Shown here: positions 16,235 through 25,855 of the stretch, piece after piece
How the letters are laid out: each line of letters begins with the position of its first letter
How positions within the stretch are numbered: position 1 is the first letter of the stretch
Source: Limnohabitans sp. B9-3
GTDB taxonomy: Bacteria; Pseudomonadota; Gammaproteobacteria; Burkholderiales; Burkholderiaceae_C
DNA length: 64,000 nucleotides
Direction of reading: 5' to 3'
Assembly (NCBI RefSeq): GCF_002778325.1
Contig: NZ_NESI01000002.1
Coordinates: forward strand, 248,001-312,000
Notes under the pieces: model-generated
What the model saw: only the letters and a program-made list of their open reading frames with translations
Databases searched by the model: none
Told to the model about the DNA's origin: nothing
Position numbers and translations under genes: made by a program

Positions 16235-17344
16235 TTAGCCATGATCGCGAATGGCCAGCGCAGCTTCTTTCACCAACGCGGGGCCTTTGTAAATCAAGCC
16301 GGTGTAAATCTGCACCACATCCGCACCCGCTTTGATTTTGGCCACGGCATCGTCGCCGCTCAAAATGCCGCCCACGCCGATGATGGGGAAGTTCGGGCCC
16401 ATCGCCGCACGGAGCTGGCGAATGACTTCGTTGCTTTTCTCGAACACAGGCGCGCCTGAGAGACCACCGGTTTCTTCACCGTGCGCCATGCCTTTGACCG
16501 CATCGCGGGCGATGGTGGTGTTGGTGGCGATCACGCCCCATGAAGGCTCAGCTTGCTTACCTTCACCGGATGAATGCGAGCCATCACTCACGCAATGACG
16601 CTTCAAGGTGGCCGCAATCACCGCGATTTGGTCGCTGTCCAAATCAGGTGCAATTTTGATGAATACCGGTACTTGCTTGTTGTGCTTTTTAGCCAACTCA
16701 GCACGGCGTTTGGCGAGCGTGCCAATCAGCGCGTCTAGTGCTTCGTCGCTTTGCAACTCGCGCAGGTTCTTGGTGTTGGGGCTGGAGATATTCACCGTCA
16801 CGTAGTCGGCGTGTGGGTACACGCCGTCTAGGCAAATCAGGTAGTCGTCCGCGGCGTTCTCGATGGGTGTGGCGGCGTTCTTGCCGATGTTCAGGCCCAA
16901 GAGCATGGGCGAGCCGCCTTGCTTGGCTGAATTCGTGCGGAACTTCGCCAGCTTCACGTTGGCCAAGAACGCATCCAAACCATCGTTGTTAAAACCTAGG
17001 CGGTTGATCAGCGCATTGGCTTCGGGCAAACGAAACATGCGCGGCTTGGGGTTGCCCGGCTGGCCCTTGGGCGTGACCGTGCCCACTTCGACAAAGCCAA
17101 ACCCCATGGCGGCCAAGCCGTCGATGCAGTGCGCGTTTTTGTCCAAGCCTGCGGCCAAGCCCACACGGTTGGGAAAGGTCAAGCCTGCCAACTGCACGGG
17201 GTCTTGCACACGGGTTTGGCAGTAGGCCCAAGCCAGCGGTGTGTTTTGTGTGCGGGCCAGCATGGCCAGCGTGTGCTCATGGGCGGTCTCTGCATCCATG
17301 GCGAACAGAAAAGGACGGGCAAGTGAATAAGGCAACAACGACAT
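16235..17344 (-). CDS. pyrD: Dihydroorotate dehydrogenase (quinone), class 2
   Basis: Oxidises dihydroorotate to orotate in pyrimidine synthesis with FMN and ubiquinone, at the inner face of the membrane. The 369-residue protein has the class 2 N-terminal helix region ([17 protein letters not shown]), GLAAGLDKN, the NRLGFNNDG segment, [15 protein letters not shown] with the class 2 catalytic Ser, VIATNTT and [12 protein letters not shown]. Two inserts relative to the usual fold are visible: residues 137-145 and, larger, 251-269 just before VIATNTT. The ATG at 17344 gives the normal N-terminus; further in-frame codons upstream overlap rpiA territory. It diverges from rpiA across 41 bp. Confidence 0.95.
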   Translation of the reverse strand: MSLLPYSLARPFLFAMDAETAHEHTLAMLARTQNTPLAWAYCQTRVQDPVQLAGLTFPNRVGLAAGLDKNAHCIDGLAAMGFGFVEVGTVTPKGQPGNPKPRMFRLPEANALINRLGFNNDGLDAFLANVKLAKFRTNSAKQGGSPMLLGLNIGKNAATPIENAADDYLICLDGVYPHADYVTVNISSPNTKNLRELQSDEALDALIGTLAKRRAELAKKHNKQVPVFIKIAPDLDSDQIAVIAATLKRHCVSDGSHSSGEGKQAEPSWGVIATNTTIARDAVKGMAHGEETGGLSGAPVFEKSNEVIRQLRAAMGPNFPIIGVGGILSGDDAVAKIKAGADVVQIYTGLIYKGPALVKEAALAIRDHG

Positions 17345-17385
17345 GGATAATCTCAAGCTTTGATAGAACCCTTGGATTTTCGCCC

Positions 17386-18084
17386 ATGAGCACCCCACAA
17401 AACGTTGCCCCCCTGACACAAGATGAATTGAAAACTTTGGTGGGCCAAGCCGCCTTGCAGTACGTGCTGCAAGGCGAGGTGGTGGGTGTGGGCACGGGCT
17501 CCACGGTGAACAAATTCATAGACGCGCTGGCGACGATGAAAGACCAAATCAAAGGCGCGGTGTCGAGCTCGGTGGCCTCCACCGAACGCTTGCAAGCCTT
17601 GGGCATCCCCGTGTTTGAAGCGGCCGACGTGGAAAGCCTGTCGGTCTACATCGACGGCGCCGACGAAATCGATCACCAAGGCCACATGGTCAAAGGCGGC
17701 GGCGCGGCGTTGACCCGCGAAAAAATTGTGGCTGCGCAATCCAAGATGTTTGTCTGCATTGCGGATGAAAGCAAGCTGGTCGATACGCTGGGTGCTTTCC
17801 CCTTGCCCGTGGAAGTCATCCCCATGGCCACTGCACGCGTGATGCGCCAGTTCGCCGCGATGGGCGGCAGCGCCAAGGTACGTTTGAAAGACGGCCAGCC
17901 GCTGGTGACCGACAACGGCCAACACATTGTCGATGTGACAGGCCTGAAAATCAGCGACCCCCTAAAGTTTGAAACTGACGTCAGCCAATGGCCGGGTGTG
18001 GTGACTGTGGGTGTGTTTGCGCACCAAAAAGCGCAGGTGTGTTTGTTGGGCACTTCGACCGGCGTGAAGACGCTGACGTTTTGA
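17386..18084 (+). CDS. rpiA: Ribose-5-phosphate isomerase A
   Basis: Interconverts ribose 5-phosphate and ribulose 5-phosphate in the pentose phosphate pathway. The 232-residue protein shows [17 protein letters not shown] for phosphate binding, [14 protein letters not shown], the active-site loop [18 protein letters not shown] with the catalytic Asp and Lys region, [12 protein letters not shown], and a C-terminal [12 protein letters not shown] segment. Length is normal. The ATG at 17386 fits the family N-terminus. It diverges from pyrD, and its TGA overlaps the TTG start of the following SDR gene. Confidence 0.96.
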   Translation: MSTPQNVAPLTQDELKTLVGQAALQYVLQGEVVGVGTGSTVNKFIDALATMKDQIKGAVSSSVASTERLQALGIPVFEAADVESLSVYIDGADEIDHQGHMVKGGGAALTREKIVAAQSKMFVCIADESKLVDTLGAFPLPVEVIPMATARVMRQFAAMGGSAKVRLKDGQPLVTDNGQHIVDVTGLKISDPLKFETDVSQWPGVVTVGVFAHQKAQVCLLGTSTGVKTLTF

Positions 18085-18785
18085 ACAGCCTAGGCACTTC
18101 TTACCGCGCCTTGGTGCTGGGTGCCACAGGCGCACTGGGCAGCGCTTTTGTGGAGGCCTTGCGCGCTGATGCAGCTTGCTCGCACGTGGTGGGCTTGTCG
18201 CGCAGCTCGCAACCCGCGTTTCGCTTGGAAGACGAAGCCAGCATGGCCGCTGCAGCGGCGGCTCTCGTGGCTCAAGCGCAAGGGCCGTTTCACCTCATCA
18301 TCGACGCCACGGGCGCGCTCGTGATCGACGGGCAGGGTCCAGAAAAGCATTTAGGCGCACTCAACGCCATACAGCTGGCCCGAGCATTTGAAGTCAACAC
18401 CATCGGCCCCGCGTTGCTGGTCAAACACTTTGTGCCCTTGTTGGCCACCGAGCAGCGGAGCATTTACGCCAAGCTCTCAGCGCGTGTGGGCAGCATCAGC
18501 GACAACCACAAGGGAGGTTGGTATGGCTACCGCGCCGCCAAAGCTGCTCTGAATATGGTGCTGCAAACGGCCGCGATTGAAGCGGCTCGCAAACGCCCCC
18601 AACTCGTGGTCGCGGCTATGCAGCCTGGCACGGTGGCGTCTAACTTGTCAGCCCCGTTTGTGCCTGCCAAAGACTGCCTCACGCCTGCGCAATCGGTGGC
18701 AGGTTTGTTGAGTACTTTGGATGATTTGCCGGCACAAGCTGCCGCGCATTTTGTGGACTACAAAGGCGAAGCCATTCCTTGGTGA
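18081..18785 (+). CDS. Short-chain dehydrogenase/reductase, C-factor-like
   Basis: About 234 residues from a TTG at 18081 that overlaps the rpiA stop as TTGA. The Rossmann motif is [12 protein letters not shown], which must be close to the N-terminus, so longer upstream starts inside rpiA are unlikely. The catalytic pair is YRAAKAAL (YxxxK) preceded by a Ser in [10 protein letters not shown]. The protein resembles the CsgA/C-factor type of NAD(P)-dependent SDR. The substrate is unknown. Translational coupling to rpiA may only reflect compact packing. Confidence 0.8.
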   Translation: MNSLGTSYRALVLGATGALGSAFVEALRADAACSHVVGLSRSSQPAFRLEDEASMAAAAAALVAQAQGPFHLIIDATGALVIDGQGPEKHLGALNAIQLARAFEVNTIGPALLVKHFVPLLATEQRSIYAKLSARVGSISDNHKGGWYGYRAAKAALNMVLQTAAIEAARKRPQLVVAAMQPGTVASNLSAPFVPAKDCLTPAQSVAGLLSTLDDLPAQAAAHFVDYKGEAIPW

Positions 18786-18792
18786 GCACGGT

Positions 18793-19404
18793 TTAAAACT
18801 TCGCCATCCAAGTGGCAGTCAGCACCAAGATCGCGGCCATGCCACGGTTGAACCAGCGTCGGCGCAGACCGGTATCTTTGGGGCCGTTGAGCCAAGCCCG
18901 CAACAGCGAGCCGATGAGGGCGTAAGTTAGGTTGCTTGCAAATCCAAAGGCGACCATGGCGGGCAAGAGCAGGCCCAATCGCGGCCAGAAGTCTGGGCGA
19001 CCAGCCAGCCAGCCGGAGACGAGGGTCAAGGCCAGCATCCACGCTTTGATGTTCACGAACTGCAGCATCACGCCTTGGAGAAAGGTGACGTCTAGCCGTT
19101 CAACTTGGGCGCTGGAGGGTGCCGCTGCCCGCGCCAATTTGAACGCCAGCCACAGCAAATAAGCCACGCCCACGACTTGGATGCCGCTTCGCAATGCGGG
19201 CTGCGCTTCGATCAACGCGCCCACACCTGCGGCAGACAAGCTGAGTATCAAGCCCCAACCGACGGGCACCGACACCACAAACGGCAACGCATGGCGCAAC
19301 CCTCGGTTGGCCGCCAGTGCGGTGGACAGTGTGGTGTTGGGCCCCGGCGTGAAGCTGGTTGCCGTCAGCAACATCAGCAGGGCTGACAGCTCGGCAGCTT
19401 GCAT
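18793..19404 (-). CDS. LysE/RhtB family amino-acid exporter
   Basis: 203 residues with about six hydrophobic segments and the family signature FTPGPNTTLSTALAANRG near the N-terminus, followed by VSVPVGWGLILSLSAAG. These proteins export amino acids or small derivatives across the inner membrane. It is convergent with the SDR gene, with 7 bp between the stops, and is 5 bp downstream of the prlC start region's opposite end, on the same strand. The substrate is unknown. Confidence 0.88.
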   Translation of the reverse strand: MQAAELSALLMLLTATSFTPGPNTTLSTALAANRGLRHALPFVVSVPVGWGLILSLSAAGVGALIEAQPALRSGIQVVGVAYLLWLAFKLARAAAPSSAQVERLDVTFLQGVMLQFVNIKAWMLALTLVSGWLAGRPDFWPRLGLLLPAMVAFGFASNLTYALIGSLLRAWLNGPKDTGLRRRWFNRGMAAILVLTATWMAKF

Positions 19405-19409
19405 GGTGC

Positions 19410-21551
19410 TTAGGCCATACCTTGGTGTCGCAGCAGCGCGTCTAGCTTAGGCTCACGGCCTCGGAACGCTTTGAACGATGCCATCGCAGGGCGGCTGCCA
19501 CCAGCTTCCAAAATTTCTTGGCGGTAGCGGCGGCCTGTCTCTAGGCTGGGCTCGCCGTCTGCGCCTGCAGTTTCTTCAAACGCGGCGTAGGCATCGGCAC
19601 TCAGCACCTCAGCCCACTTGTAGCTGTAGTAGCCGGCGGCATAGCCGCCTGCAAAGATGTGGCTGAAGGTGTGCAGTGTGCGGCCCCATGCAGGGCTTTG
19701 CAGCACGGCCACTTCGGCGCGCACGTCGCGCAGTACCTGCATGAAGTCTTGGGCTTTCTCGCCATCGGTGTGCAGCTGCATGTCCACGAGTGAGAACTCG
19801 ATTTGGCGCAGGGTTTGCAAGCCGCATTGGAAGTTTTTGGCGGCCAGCATTTTGTCGAACAAGGCGCGTGGCAAGGGCTCGCCGGTGTCCACATGCGCCG
19901 TCATATGGCGCAGCACAGACCACTCCCAACAGAAATTTTCCATGAACTGGCTGGGCAGCTCAACCGCATCCCATTCCACGCCGCTGATGCCCGACACATC
20001 GCGCTCGTTCACTTGTGTGAGCATGTGGTGCAGGCCGTGGCCACATTCGTGGAAGAGGGTGATCACGTCGTCGTGGGTGAGCAGCGGTGGCTTGCCGCCT
20101 ACGCCCTCTGCGAAGTTGCACACGAGTTGCGCCACGGGGGTTTGCAAAATGCCCGTGTCGGGACGCAACCAGCGGGCCCGCACATCGTCCATCCATGCGC
20201 CGCCGCGTTTGCCAGCGCGCGCACCGGGGTCGAGATAGAACTGACCCACCAACTCCGGTGGCAAATTCTTTGTGCGTGTTGCTTCTGTGTGGCGTTCAAT
20301 GCGATAGAACTCCACGGCAGGGTGCCACACGGGCGCGCTGTCTCTGCGAATGCTCACCTCAAACAGGGTTTCCACAATTTTGAACAAACCGGCCAACACT
20401 TTGGGTGCGGTGAAGTACGGCTTGACCTCTTGCTCGCTGAATGCATAGCGCGCCTCTTTGAGTTTCTCGCCGATGTACGGCCAGTCCCATGGTTGTGGGT
20501 CTTGCAAGTTCAAGTGTTCGGCGGCAAAGGCGCGCATCTCGGCCACGTCTTTTTCGGCATAGGGGCGGGCACGTTTGGCGAGGTCACGCAAGAAGGCCAT
20601 CACCTCGGCGGGCGACTGGGCCATCTTGGTGGCCAGCGACACCTCGGCGTAGTTGGCGTAGCCCAAGAGCTGCGCTTCTTCTTGGCGCAGGGCCAAGATT
20701 TCTTTCACCCAGGGCGTGTTGTCTTGCTCAGTTTTACCCGCTTGCACCGCTTCAGATTGGTCCGAGGCGCGTGTGGCGTAGGCACGGTACAGCTTTTCAC
20801 GCAGTGCCGAGCTGTGGGCAAACTGCATGATGGGCAAATAGCACGGCATTTTGAGGCTGAGCTTGTGCATCGGCGCAGCGGGGCTGAGGTTGGCCGTTCC
20901 ATCGGTGGCTGGTTGGGCGCTCTGTTGCGCGGCGTCTGCCTCGGCGGCAGCGCGGGTGGCTTGTTGCACGTCGTCGGGCACGCCCGCCAATTCGTCAGCC
21001 GTAACCAGCAAGGACCATTGGTCGGTGGCATCCAGCACGTTCTCGCTGAACTTTTGGCCCACGTCGGCCATGCGCTCTTGAATTTGCGCAAAGCGTTCTT
21101 TGGCGGCACCTTCCAGTTCAGCGCCCGAGAGCACAAAGTTGCGCATGGCGTTGGTGTGGGCTTGGCGCTGCTCGGCGTTCAAACTGGCCAAAGGAATGGC
21201 TTTGTACTTGGCGTACAAGCGCTCGTCGGCCCCAAGGCGGGTGTAGAACTCGGTCACACGCGGCAGCGCTTCGGTGTACGCCGCGCGCAGCTCGGGCGTG
21301 TCGGCCACAGAATGCAAATGGCTCACCGCACCCCAAGCGCGGCTGAGTTTTTCGGTGGCCACATCCAGCACGGCAGCGATGGCTTTCCACTCGGGCGGAA
21401 AGTCAGCAGCCGTCACTTGCCCTAATGCCGCATCTGCAGCGGGCAACAGTTGATCGAGCGCGGGCGCGATGTGCTCGGGCTTGATGGCGTCAAACAGCGG
21501 GTGGTCGCCGAAGTCGAGAAGTGGGTTGGTGGGAGCAGTGTGAAGTGTCAT
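19410..21551 (-). CDS. prlC: Oligopeptidase A, M3 family zinc metallopeptidase
   Basis: 713 residues, a cytoplasmic M3 thimet-type peptidase that degrades short peptides, including cleaved signal peptides. The zinc site is FHECGHGLHH with His501, Glu502 and His505 (HExxH), and a later FQCGLQTLRQIEFSLVDMQL carries the third-ligand region. The N-terminus (PTNPLLDFGDHPLFDAIKPE) is typical of PrlC. The ATG at 21551 fits; the frame extends 14 codons upstream but overlaps nothing conserved. An Ala/Gln-rich insertion near residues 205-230 (EADAAQQSAQPATDG) is unusual. It follows folD by 13 bp, so it is likely co-transcribed. Confidence 0.93.
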   Translation of the reverse strand: MTLHTAPTNPLLDFGDHPLFDAIKPEHIAPALDQLLPAADAALGQVTAADFPPEWKAIAAVLDVATEKLSRAWGAVSHLHSVADTPELRAAYTEALPRVTEFYTRLGADERLYAKYKAIPLASLNAEQRQAHTNAMRNFVLSGAELEGAAKERFAQIQERMADVGQKFSENVLDATDQWSLLVTADELAGVPDDVQQATRAAAEADAAQQSAQPATDGTANLSPAAPMHKLSLKMPCYLPIMQFAHSSALREKLYRAYATRASDQSEAVQAGKTEQDNTPWVKEILALRQEEAQLLGYANYAEVSLATKMAQSPAEVMAFLRDLAKRARPYAEKDVAEMRAFAAEHLNLQDPQPWDWPYIGEKLKEARYAFSEQEVKPYFTAPKVLAGLFKIVETLFEVSIRRDSAPVWHPAVEFYRIERHTEATRTKNLPPELVGQFYLDPGARAGKRGGAWMDDVRARWLRPDTGILQTPVAQLVCNFAEGVGGKPPLLTHDDVITLFHECGHGLHHMLTQVNERDVSGISGVEWDAVELPSQFMENFCWEWSVLRHMTAHVDTGEPLPRALFDKMLAAKNFQCGLQTLRQIEFSLVDMQLHTDGEKAQDFMQVLRDVRAEVAVLQSPAWGRTLHTFSHIFAGGYAAGYYSYKWAEVLSADAYAAFEETAGADGEPSLETGRRYRQEILEAGGSRPAMASFKAFRGREPKLDALLRHQGMA

Positions 21552-21564
21552 CGTCTGTAACTCG

Positions 21565-22431
21565 TTAAGCGTGTTGCTTCTCAGATAAGGCACGTTGTGC
21601 CGATTCCAAGGTGTTGACCAACAACATGGTAATGGTCATCGGCCCCACGCCACCGGGCACGGGTGTGATGTAGCTGGCGACTTCTTTCACGCCGTCAAAG
21701 TCCACGTCGCCGCAGAGCTTGCCTTCCTCGTTGCGGTTCATGCCCACGTCGAGCACCACGGCACCGGGCTTGACCATGTCTGCGGTCAGCACATTGCGCT
21801 TGCCCACGGCGGCCACGATCACGTCGGCTTGCAAGGTGAGGGCCTTGAGGTTTTGGGTGCGCGAGTGCGCCACGGTCACGGTGGCGTCTTTTTGCAAAAG
21901 CATCAGGGCCATGGGCTTGCCCACGATGTTGCTGCGGCCAATCACCACGGCATGTTTGCCTTTTAGGTCGTACCCGATGCTCTCCAACATCTTCATGCAG
22001 CCGTAAGGCGTGCAAGGCCAGAAACCGGGCATGCCAGTCATCAGTGCACCGGCGCTGGCGATGTGAAAACCGTCCACATCTTTGGTGGGGCTGATGGCTT
22101 CGATCACTTTTGTTGCGTCGATGTGCGCAGGCAAAGGCAGTTGCACCAAGATGCCGTGAATGGCTGGGTCGTTGTTGAGCGCTTCCACGCGGGCCAGCAA
22201 ATCGGCCTCGCTCATGGTGGCCTCGTATTTTTCGAGCACCGAGTGCAAGCCAGCGTCTTCGCAGGCTTTGACCTTGTTGCGCACGTAAACCTGGCTGGCT
22301 GGGTTGTCGCCCACCAACACCACGGCCAAGCCGGGCGTCAGGCCTTGGGCTTTGAGCGCAGCGGTGTCGATGGCGACTTGGGCGCGGAGTTGTTGGGAGA
22401 GGGCGTTGCCGTCAATGCGTTGTGCGGTCAT
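21565..22431 (-). CDS. folD: Bifunctional methylenetetrahydrofolate dehydrogenase/cyclohydrolase
   Basis: Converts 5,10-methylene-THF to 10-formyl-THF in two steps with NADP. The 288-residue protein has [16 protein letters not shown] (catalytic Lys region), [10 protein letters not shown], the PTKDVDGFH motif, [14 protein letters not shown] in the Rossmann fold, and the C-terminal [14 protein letters not shown]. The start at 22431 ([15 protein letters not shown]) matches the family. It leads the folD-prlC pair and lies behind the terminator of the two-component operon. Confidence 0.96.
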   Translation of the reverse strand: MTAQRIDGNALSQQLRAQVAIDTAALKAQGLTPGLAVVLVGDNPASQVYVRNKVKACEDAGLHSVLEKYEATMSEADLLARVEALNNDPAIHGILVQLPLPAHIDATKVIEAISPTKDVDGFHIASAGALMTGMPGFWPCTPYGCMKMLESIGYDLKGKHAVVIGRSNIVGKPMALMLLQKDATVTVAHSRTQNLKALTLQADVIVAAVGKRNVLTADMVKPGAVVLDVGMNRNEEGKLCGDVDFDGVKEVASYITPVPGGVGPMTITMLLVNTLESAQRALSEKQHA

Positions 22432-22457
22432 GGTGTCTGTGAGGTGGGGGAGGAATT

Positions 22458-22483
22458 GAAAACGCCCGTCTGGCACGGGCGTT
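22458..22483 (-). terminator. Rho-independent terminator of the FixLJ-like operon
   Basis: AACGCCCGT (22461-22469) and ACGGGCGTT (22475-22483) form a perfect 9-bp stem around a 5-base loop. Read on the minus strand the stem is followed by TTTT, 46 bp behind the response-regulator stop and before the folD start. Confidence 0.65.
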
Positions 22484-22528
22484 GAGGGGTCATTGTCGCA
22501 GCAAGGGCTCTGCAAAGCCTAGGGACGG

Positions 22529-23155
22529 TTAAGCCTTGGCTGTGTTTTGTCCGAGCGCTGTTTTGAGCAAATCGGCCACGGTGTTGGCGTTGAGCTTTTC
22601 CATGATGTTGGCGCGGTGCGCTTCCACAGTTTTGATGCTGATGCCCAGGTCGTCGGCAATTTGCTTGTTCAAGCGACCCGCCACGATGCGTTCCAGCACT
22701 TGGGCTTCGCGACCTGTGAGCTTGGCCATCAAGGCGTCGCGGCTGGCGGCTTGTTGCGATTCGGCAAATGACTCGTTGGCCTGAGCCAGCATGCGTTCGA
22801 CCAAACTCACCAAAGCGGCTTCGTCAAACGGCTTTTGGATGAAGTCCATCGCACCTTTTTTCATGGTGTCCACGGCCATGGGTACGTCGCCATGACCGGT
22901 GATGAATACGATGGGCAAGGGCGATTTGCGTTCGACCAATTTGTCTTGCAGCGCCAAGCCGGTCATGCCACCCATGCGGATGTCTACGATCAAGCAAGCG
23001 ACTTCACGGGCGTCGTAACGGCTGAGGAAGCTTTCAGCAGAATCAAAGCAGCGCACACGGTAGTCTTTACCTTCGAGCAACCATTGCAACGAATCGCGTA
23101 CTGCCTCGTCATCATCAACAACGTAGACCGTGCCTTTTTTAGGGATCAAACTCAT
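22529..23155 (-). CDS. FixJ/NarL-type response regulator
   Basis: 208 residues: a receiver domain (VYVVDDDEAVRDSLQWLL, phosphoacceptor Asp58 in LIVDIRMGG, FITGHGDVPMAVDTM, IQKPFDE) and a C-terminal LuxR-type helix-turn-helix (LTGREAQVLERIVAGRLNKQ, then LGISIKTVEAHRANIMEKL). This is the FixJ/TodT arrangement. The ATG at 23155 is chosen; four codons further upstream are open. It lies 22 bp behind its cognate histidine kinase and ends before a terminator. Targets are unknown; the divergent aceE operon is the obvious candidate. Confidence 0.93.
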   Translation of the reverse strand: MSLIPKKGTVYVVDDDEAVRDSLQWLLEGKDYRVRCFDSAESFLSRYDAREVACLIVDIRMGGMTGLALQDKLVERKSPLPIVFITGHGDVPMAVDTMKKGAMDFIQKPFDEAALVSLVERMLAQANESFAESQQAASRDALMAKLTGREAQVLERIVAGRLNKQIADDLGISIKTVEAHRANIMEKLNANTVADLLKTALGQNTAKA

Positions 23156-23177
23156 CAATAACTCCAACCTTGGCGGT

Positions 23178-25688
23178 TTAACGGACTGGTATCCAGAAGG
23201 AAAAGCGGCAGCCCGTTATCACTTCAGAATTGTAGAGGTTCTCAGCTTTGAGCCTGCCTTGGTGCGACTCGACGATGCTGCGGCACAAATTCAAGCCAAT
23301 CCCCATGCCCTCTGGCTTGGTGGAATAGAACGCTTCGAACACCCGTTCCATGACTTCAGGGGGCACGCCACGGCCTGTGTCGGTGACGGTGAATTCAATG
23401 ACAGACTGGCCTTCTTCAAGGCGTGGCAGCACTTTGAGTTCTACGGCGCGTTCCTGTGAGGGACGCTCTGCAAAGTCAATCGATTCGGCGGCGTTCTTCA
23501 TCAAATTAATCAGCACTTGCTCGATCAAGATGGGGTCCACGTTGACCTGCGGCAGGTGATCTGCCATCACTTGGGTGAGGCGTACCTGTCGCCGACGCAA
23601 CTCGATGCCGGCCAATTCGACGGCCTCGTCGACCATGGTGGCGATGTCCGACAAGGTTCGGTTGGGTTCGCTGCGCTTCACAAAGCTGCGAATGCGCTGA
23701 ATGATTTGTCCGGCACGCTGCGCTTGGTGGGCCGTTTTTTCTAAGGCTTTGAGCAAATCTTCTTCGCTCAGGCTCTTGTTTTGAATACGCGAGACCATGC
23801 CGCTGCAATAGTTGTTGATGGCGGTGAGCGGTTGGTTCAACTCATGGGCGACGCTGGAGGCCATTTCGCCCATGGTGATCAAACGGCTGGCGGCTTGGGC
23901 CCGTTCGGCTTGCACTTGCCACTGCTCTTCGGCGTTGCGGCGCGGGGTGATGTCGGTGGCAATCACCATTTGGGCCAAACGCCCGTCCACCCAGTTGAGG
24001 TAGCGCGAGCGCACCTCCAGCCATTTGCCCAATTCAGGCACAAAGATTTCGGCGTTTTCGCTGCGCACTTCGCTCAGACCATCGGTGGGGAAACCAGCCA
24101 GCCCATCGTCTTGGTCTAAGGCGTCATCGTTGGACGCATCAGACGCGGCTTGCAGCTGCATTTGTCGCAACAGGCCTGCTTCGGCCACCAAATTCAGGTG
24201 GCCCACCGTGTTGGGTGCAAACCATTGGCGATACAGCTTGTTGGCAAAGAGCAGTTCTTTGCTGCCCAAGGGCGCCACCGACACGGAGGCGTCCAAGCCC
24301 TCCAGCACCGTCGTGAAGCGGTCCTGTGCAGCCGAGAGTTGTTCTCGGATGCGGTTGGGCTCGGTGATGTCGGTCATCGAGGTCATCCAACCCGTTTGCT
24401 GACCCAGCGCATCGATCAACGGCGACACATACAAACGTGCATCAAACACGAGGCCATCCTTGCGTTTGACGCGCACTTGAAAACCACTGGCCGTGGTTTC
24501 GCCCTGCAACTCTTGGTTGAGCTTTTCTTGCAGGTTGTCGATGTCATCATCAGGCCAGTAGGGGAAAGGTGCCTCGCAGCCCACCAGATCCTCTTCGCGC
24601 CAGCCCGTCATTTGGCAAAAGGCGGTGTTCACATAGGTGATGCGGCCTGTCATGTCCATGGCCCGCATGCCGGTGAGGATGGAGTTCTCCATGGCGCGGC
24701 GGAAGTTGGTTTCAGCCACCAGCGCTTGCTGGGCTTGCACGCGGCGCCGGGTGTGTCGCCAAGTGCCAATCAACATCCAAGCTGTCATGGCGCTAAGTAC
24801 AGTGACCAACCAGAACACACCATTGCCAATCAGGCCTGGTGACGTCCTGTAGGCCTGCGCGTGCAGCGAGAGGGAATAGCCGACCGGTGTGATGGGTACC
24901 TCGTATTCGTTGGTTTTGAGTAACCACGGCAGCACCTCTGTCACGCGAGGTCGGGATTTGTTGGCTTGACCCGCCAATACGTTGTTGTCCGCATCGCGCA
25001 AAGACACCGCGTATTTGTTTCTGATGTCGGCGGGCACGCCAAAACGCAGCAGTCCGTCTAGGCTGTACTCTGCCAAGATCACGCCCTCAAACTTACCGCG
25101 GTTGACGATAGGGACTTGCAGTTCGAGCTGGGTCACGCTCTGAGAATTGGCTTGGTTGTAGGTGATGGGTTGCGAGTAGACCGGTTGCAGCAAGCCGCGG
25201 CTCAGTTCTGAGGTAGCTTTGGTCACGTTATTGCTGAGGGTCTCACCTTGCCAATGCACCACAGCCGCGCCGACGCTGGCGTAGCTCGCACGCACACGGC
25301 TGCGACCGTCTAACCAAGACAAGCTGGTGATTTCTGGGTTTTGACTCAGCAGCCCTTGGGCTTCGATCGGAAATTCAGCCACGTTGGTTTCGCGGTTCGC
25401 CAGATCGCGCGCCATGCGCAAGAGCTGTTCTTGTTTGTCCAGCAAGCGTAAGCGCAAGCGTTGTTGCGCGTACTCCACATCGCGGCGAACCGTCTCTTGT
25501 TCACGGTCGATTTCTTCAAACTTCAAATACCAAAAGGCTGTAGAGATAGCAGCCAAGAACAACACCACCGCTGCCAAAGGAGCCATGAAGGCAAATCGGT
25601 CTTGGCGCGTCGGCGTTTGTTGACGCCACCATGCGCTCCAGCGCTTGGCTAAGGGCTTGAAAACTTGAAAGTAAGAGGGCAAAGACAT
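23178..25688 (-). CDS. Membrane PAS-domain sensor histidine kinase, FixL/DctS-like
   Basis: 836 residues. TM1 at about 34-55 (FMAPLAAVVLFLAAISTAFWYL), a periplasmic sensor region of roughly 220 residues, TM2 around 280 (GVFWLVTVLSAMTAWMLIG), a first PAS domain (NSILTGMRAMDMTGRITYVN), a second PAS domain (VLEGLDASVSVAPLGSKELL), then HisKA with His615 in SSVAHELNQPLTAINNYCSG and the ATPase domain (LINLMKNAAES, DTGRGVPPEVMERVFEAFYS, GMGIGLNLCRSIVE). The layout resembles C4-dicarboxylate and FixL-type kinases. I chose the ATG at 25688; 25 more codons upstream are open but A+T-rich. It is divergent from aceE across 167 bp. Confidence 0.92.
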   Translation of the reverse strand: MSLPSYFQVFKPLAKRWSAWWRQQTPTRQDRFAFMAPLAAVVLFLAAISTAFWYLKFEEIDREQETVRRDVEYAQQRLRLRLLDKQEQLLRMARDLANRETNVAEFPIEAQGLLSQNPEITSLSWLDGRSRVRASYASVGAAVVHWQGETLSNNVTKATSELSRGLLQPVYSQPITYNQANSQSVTQLELQVPIVNRGKFEGVILAEYSLDGLLRFGVPADIRNKYAVSLRDADNNVLAGQANKSRPRVTEVLPWLLKTNEYEVPITPVGYSLSLHAQAYRTSPGLIGNGVFWLVTVLSAMTAWMLIGTWRHTRRRVQAQQALVAETNFRRAMENSILTGMRAMDMTGRITYVNTAFCQMTGWREEDLVGCEAPFPYWPDDDIDNLQEKLNQELQGETTASGFQVRVKRKDGLVFDARLYVSPLIDALGQQTGWMTSMTDITEPNRIREQLSAAQDRFTTVLEGLDASVSVAPLGSKELLFANKLYRQWFAPNTVGHLNLVAEAGLLRQMQLQAASDASNDDALDQDDGLAGFPTDGLSEVRSENAEIFVPELGKWLEVRSRYLNWVDGRLAQMVIATDITPRRNAEEQWQVQAERAQAASRLITMGEMASSVAHELNQPLTAINNYCSGMVSRIQNKSLSEEDLLKALEKTAHQAQRAGQIIQRIRSFVKRSEPNRTLSDIATMVDEAVELAGIELRRRQVRLTQVMADHLPQVNVDPILIEQVLINLMKNAAESIDFAERPSQERAVELKVLPRLEEGQSVIEFTVTDTGRGVPPEVMERVFEAFYSTKPEGMGIGLNLCRSIVESHQGRLKAENLYNSEVITGCRFSFWIPVR

Positions 25689-25743
25689 GGGGCTGTAGTT
25701 TAGGTCGGGCAGCTTTTGTGATTTCAGTAGAAACCCTATCAAA

Positions 25744-25760
25744 ATTTCATAATAAGAAAT
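25744..25760. promoter_or_regulatory. Short dyad in the kinase/aceE intergenic region
   Basis: ATTTC (25744-25748) and GAAAT (25756-25760) flank ATAATAA in the A+T-rich 167-bp gap between the sensor kinase and aceE. It is a possible operator for the adjacent response regulator or a PdhR-like factor. Such short A+T dyads also occur by chance. Confidence 0.25.
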
Positions 25761-25855
25761 CACGAACTGCTATTTGAAATTAGATTGAAAATGTGAGAAA
25801 CTTATCACTGGAGTCAAAAGCCAAAAAAACTCGTGCCCACATATAGGAGACAAGC

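Noticed and set aside
19803-21425. Long plus-strand open frame (540 codons) antisense to oligopeptidase A
   Set aside because: Rich in His, Gly and Val in the way typical of antisense frames of G+C-rich genes; the minus strand carries an intact M3 peptidase with HExxH.
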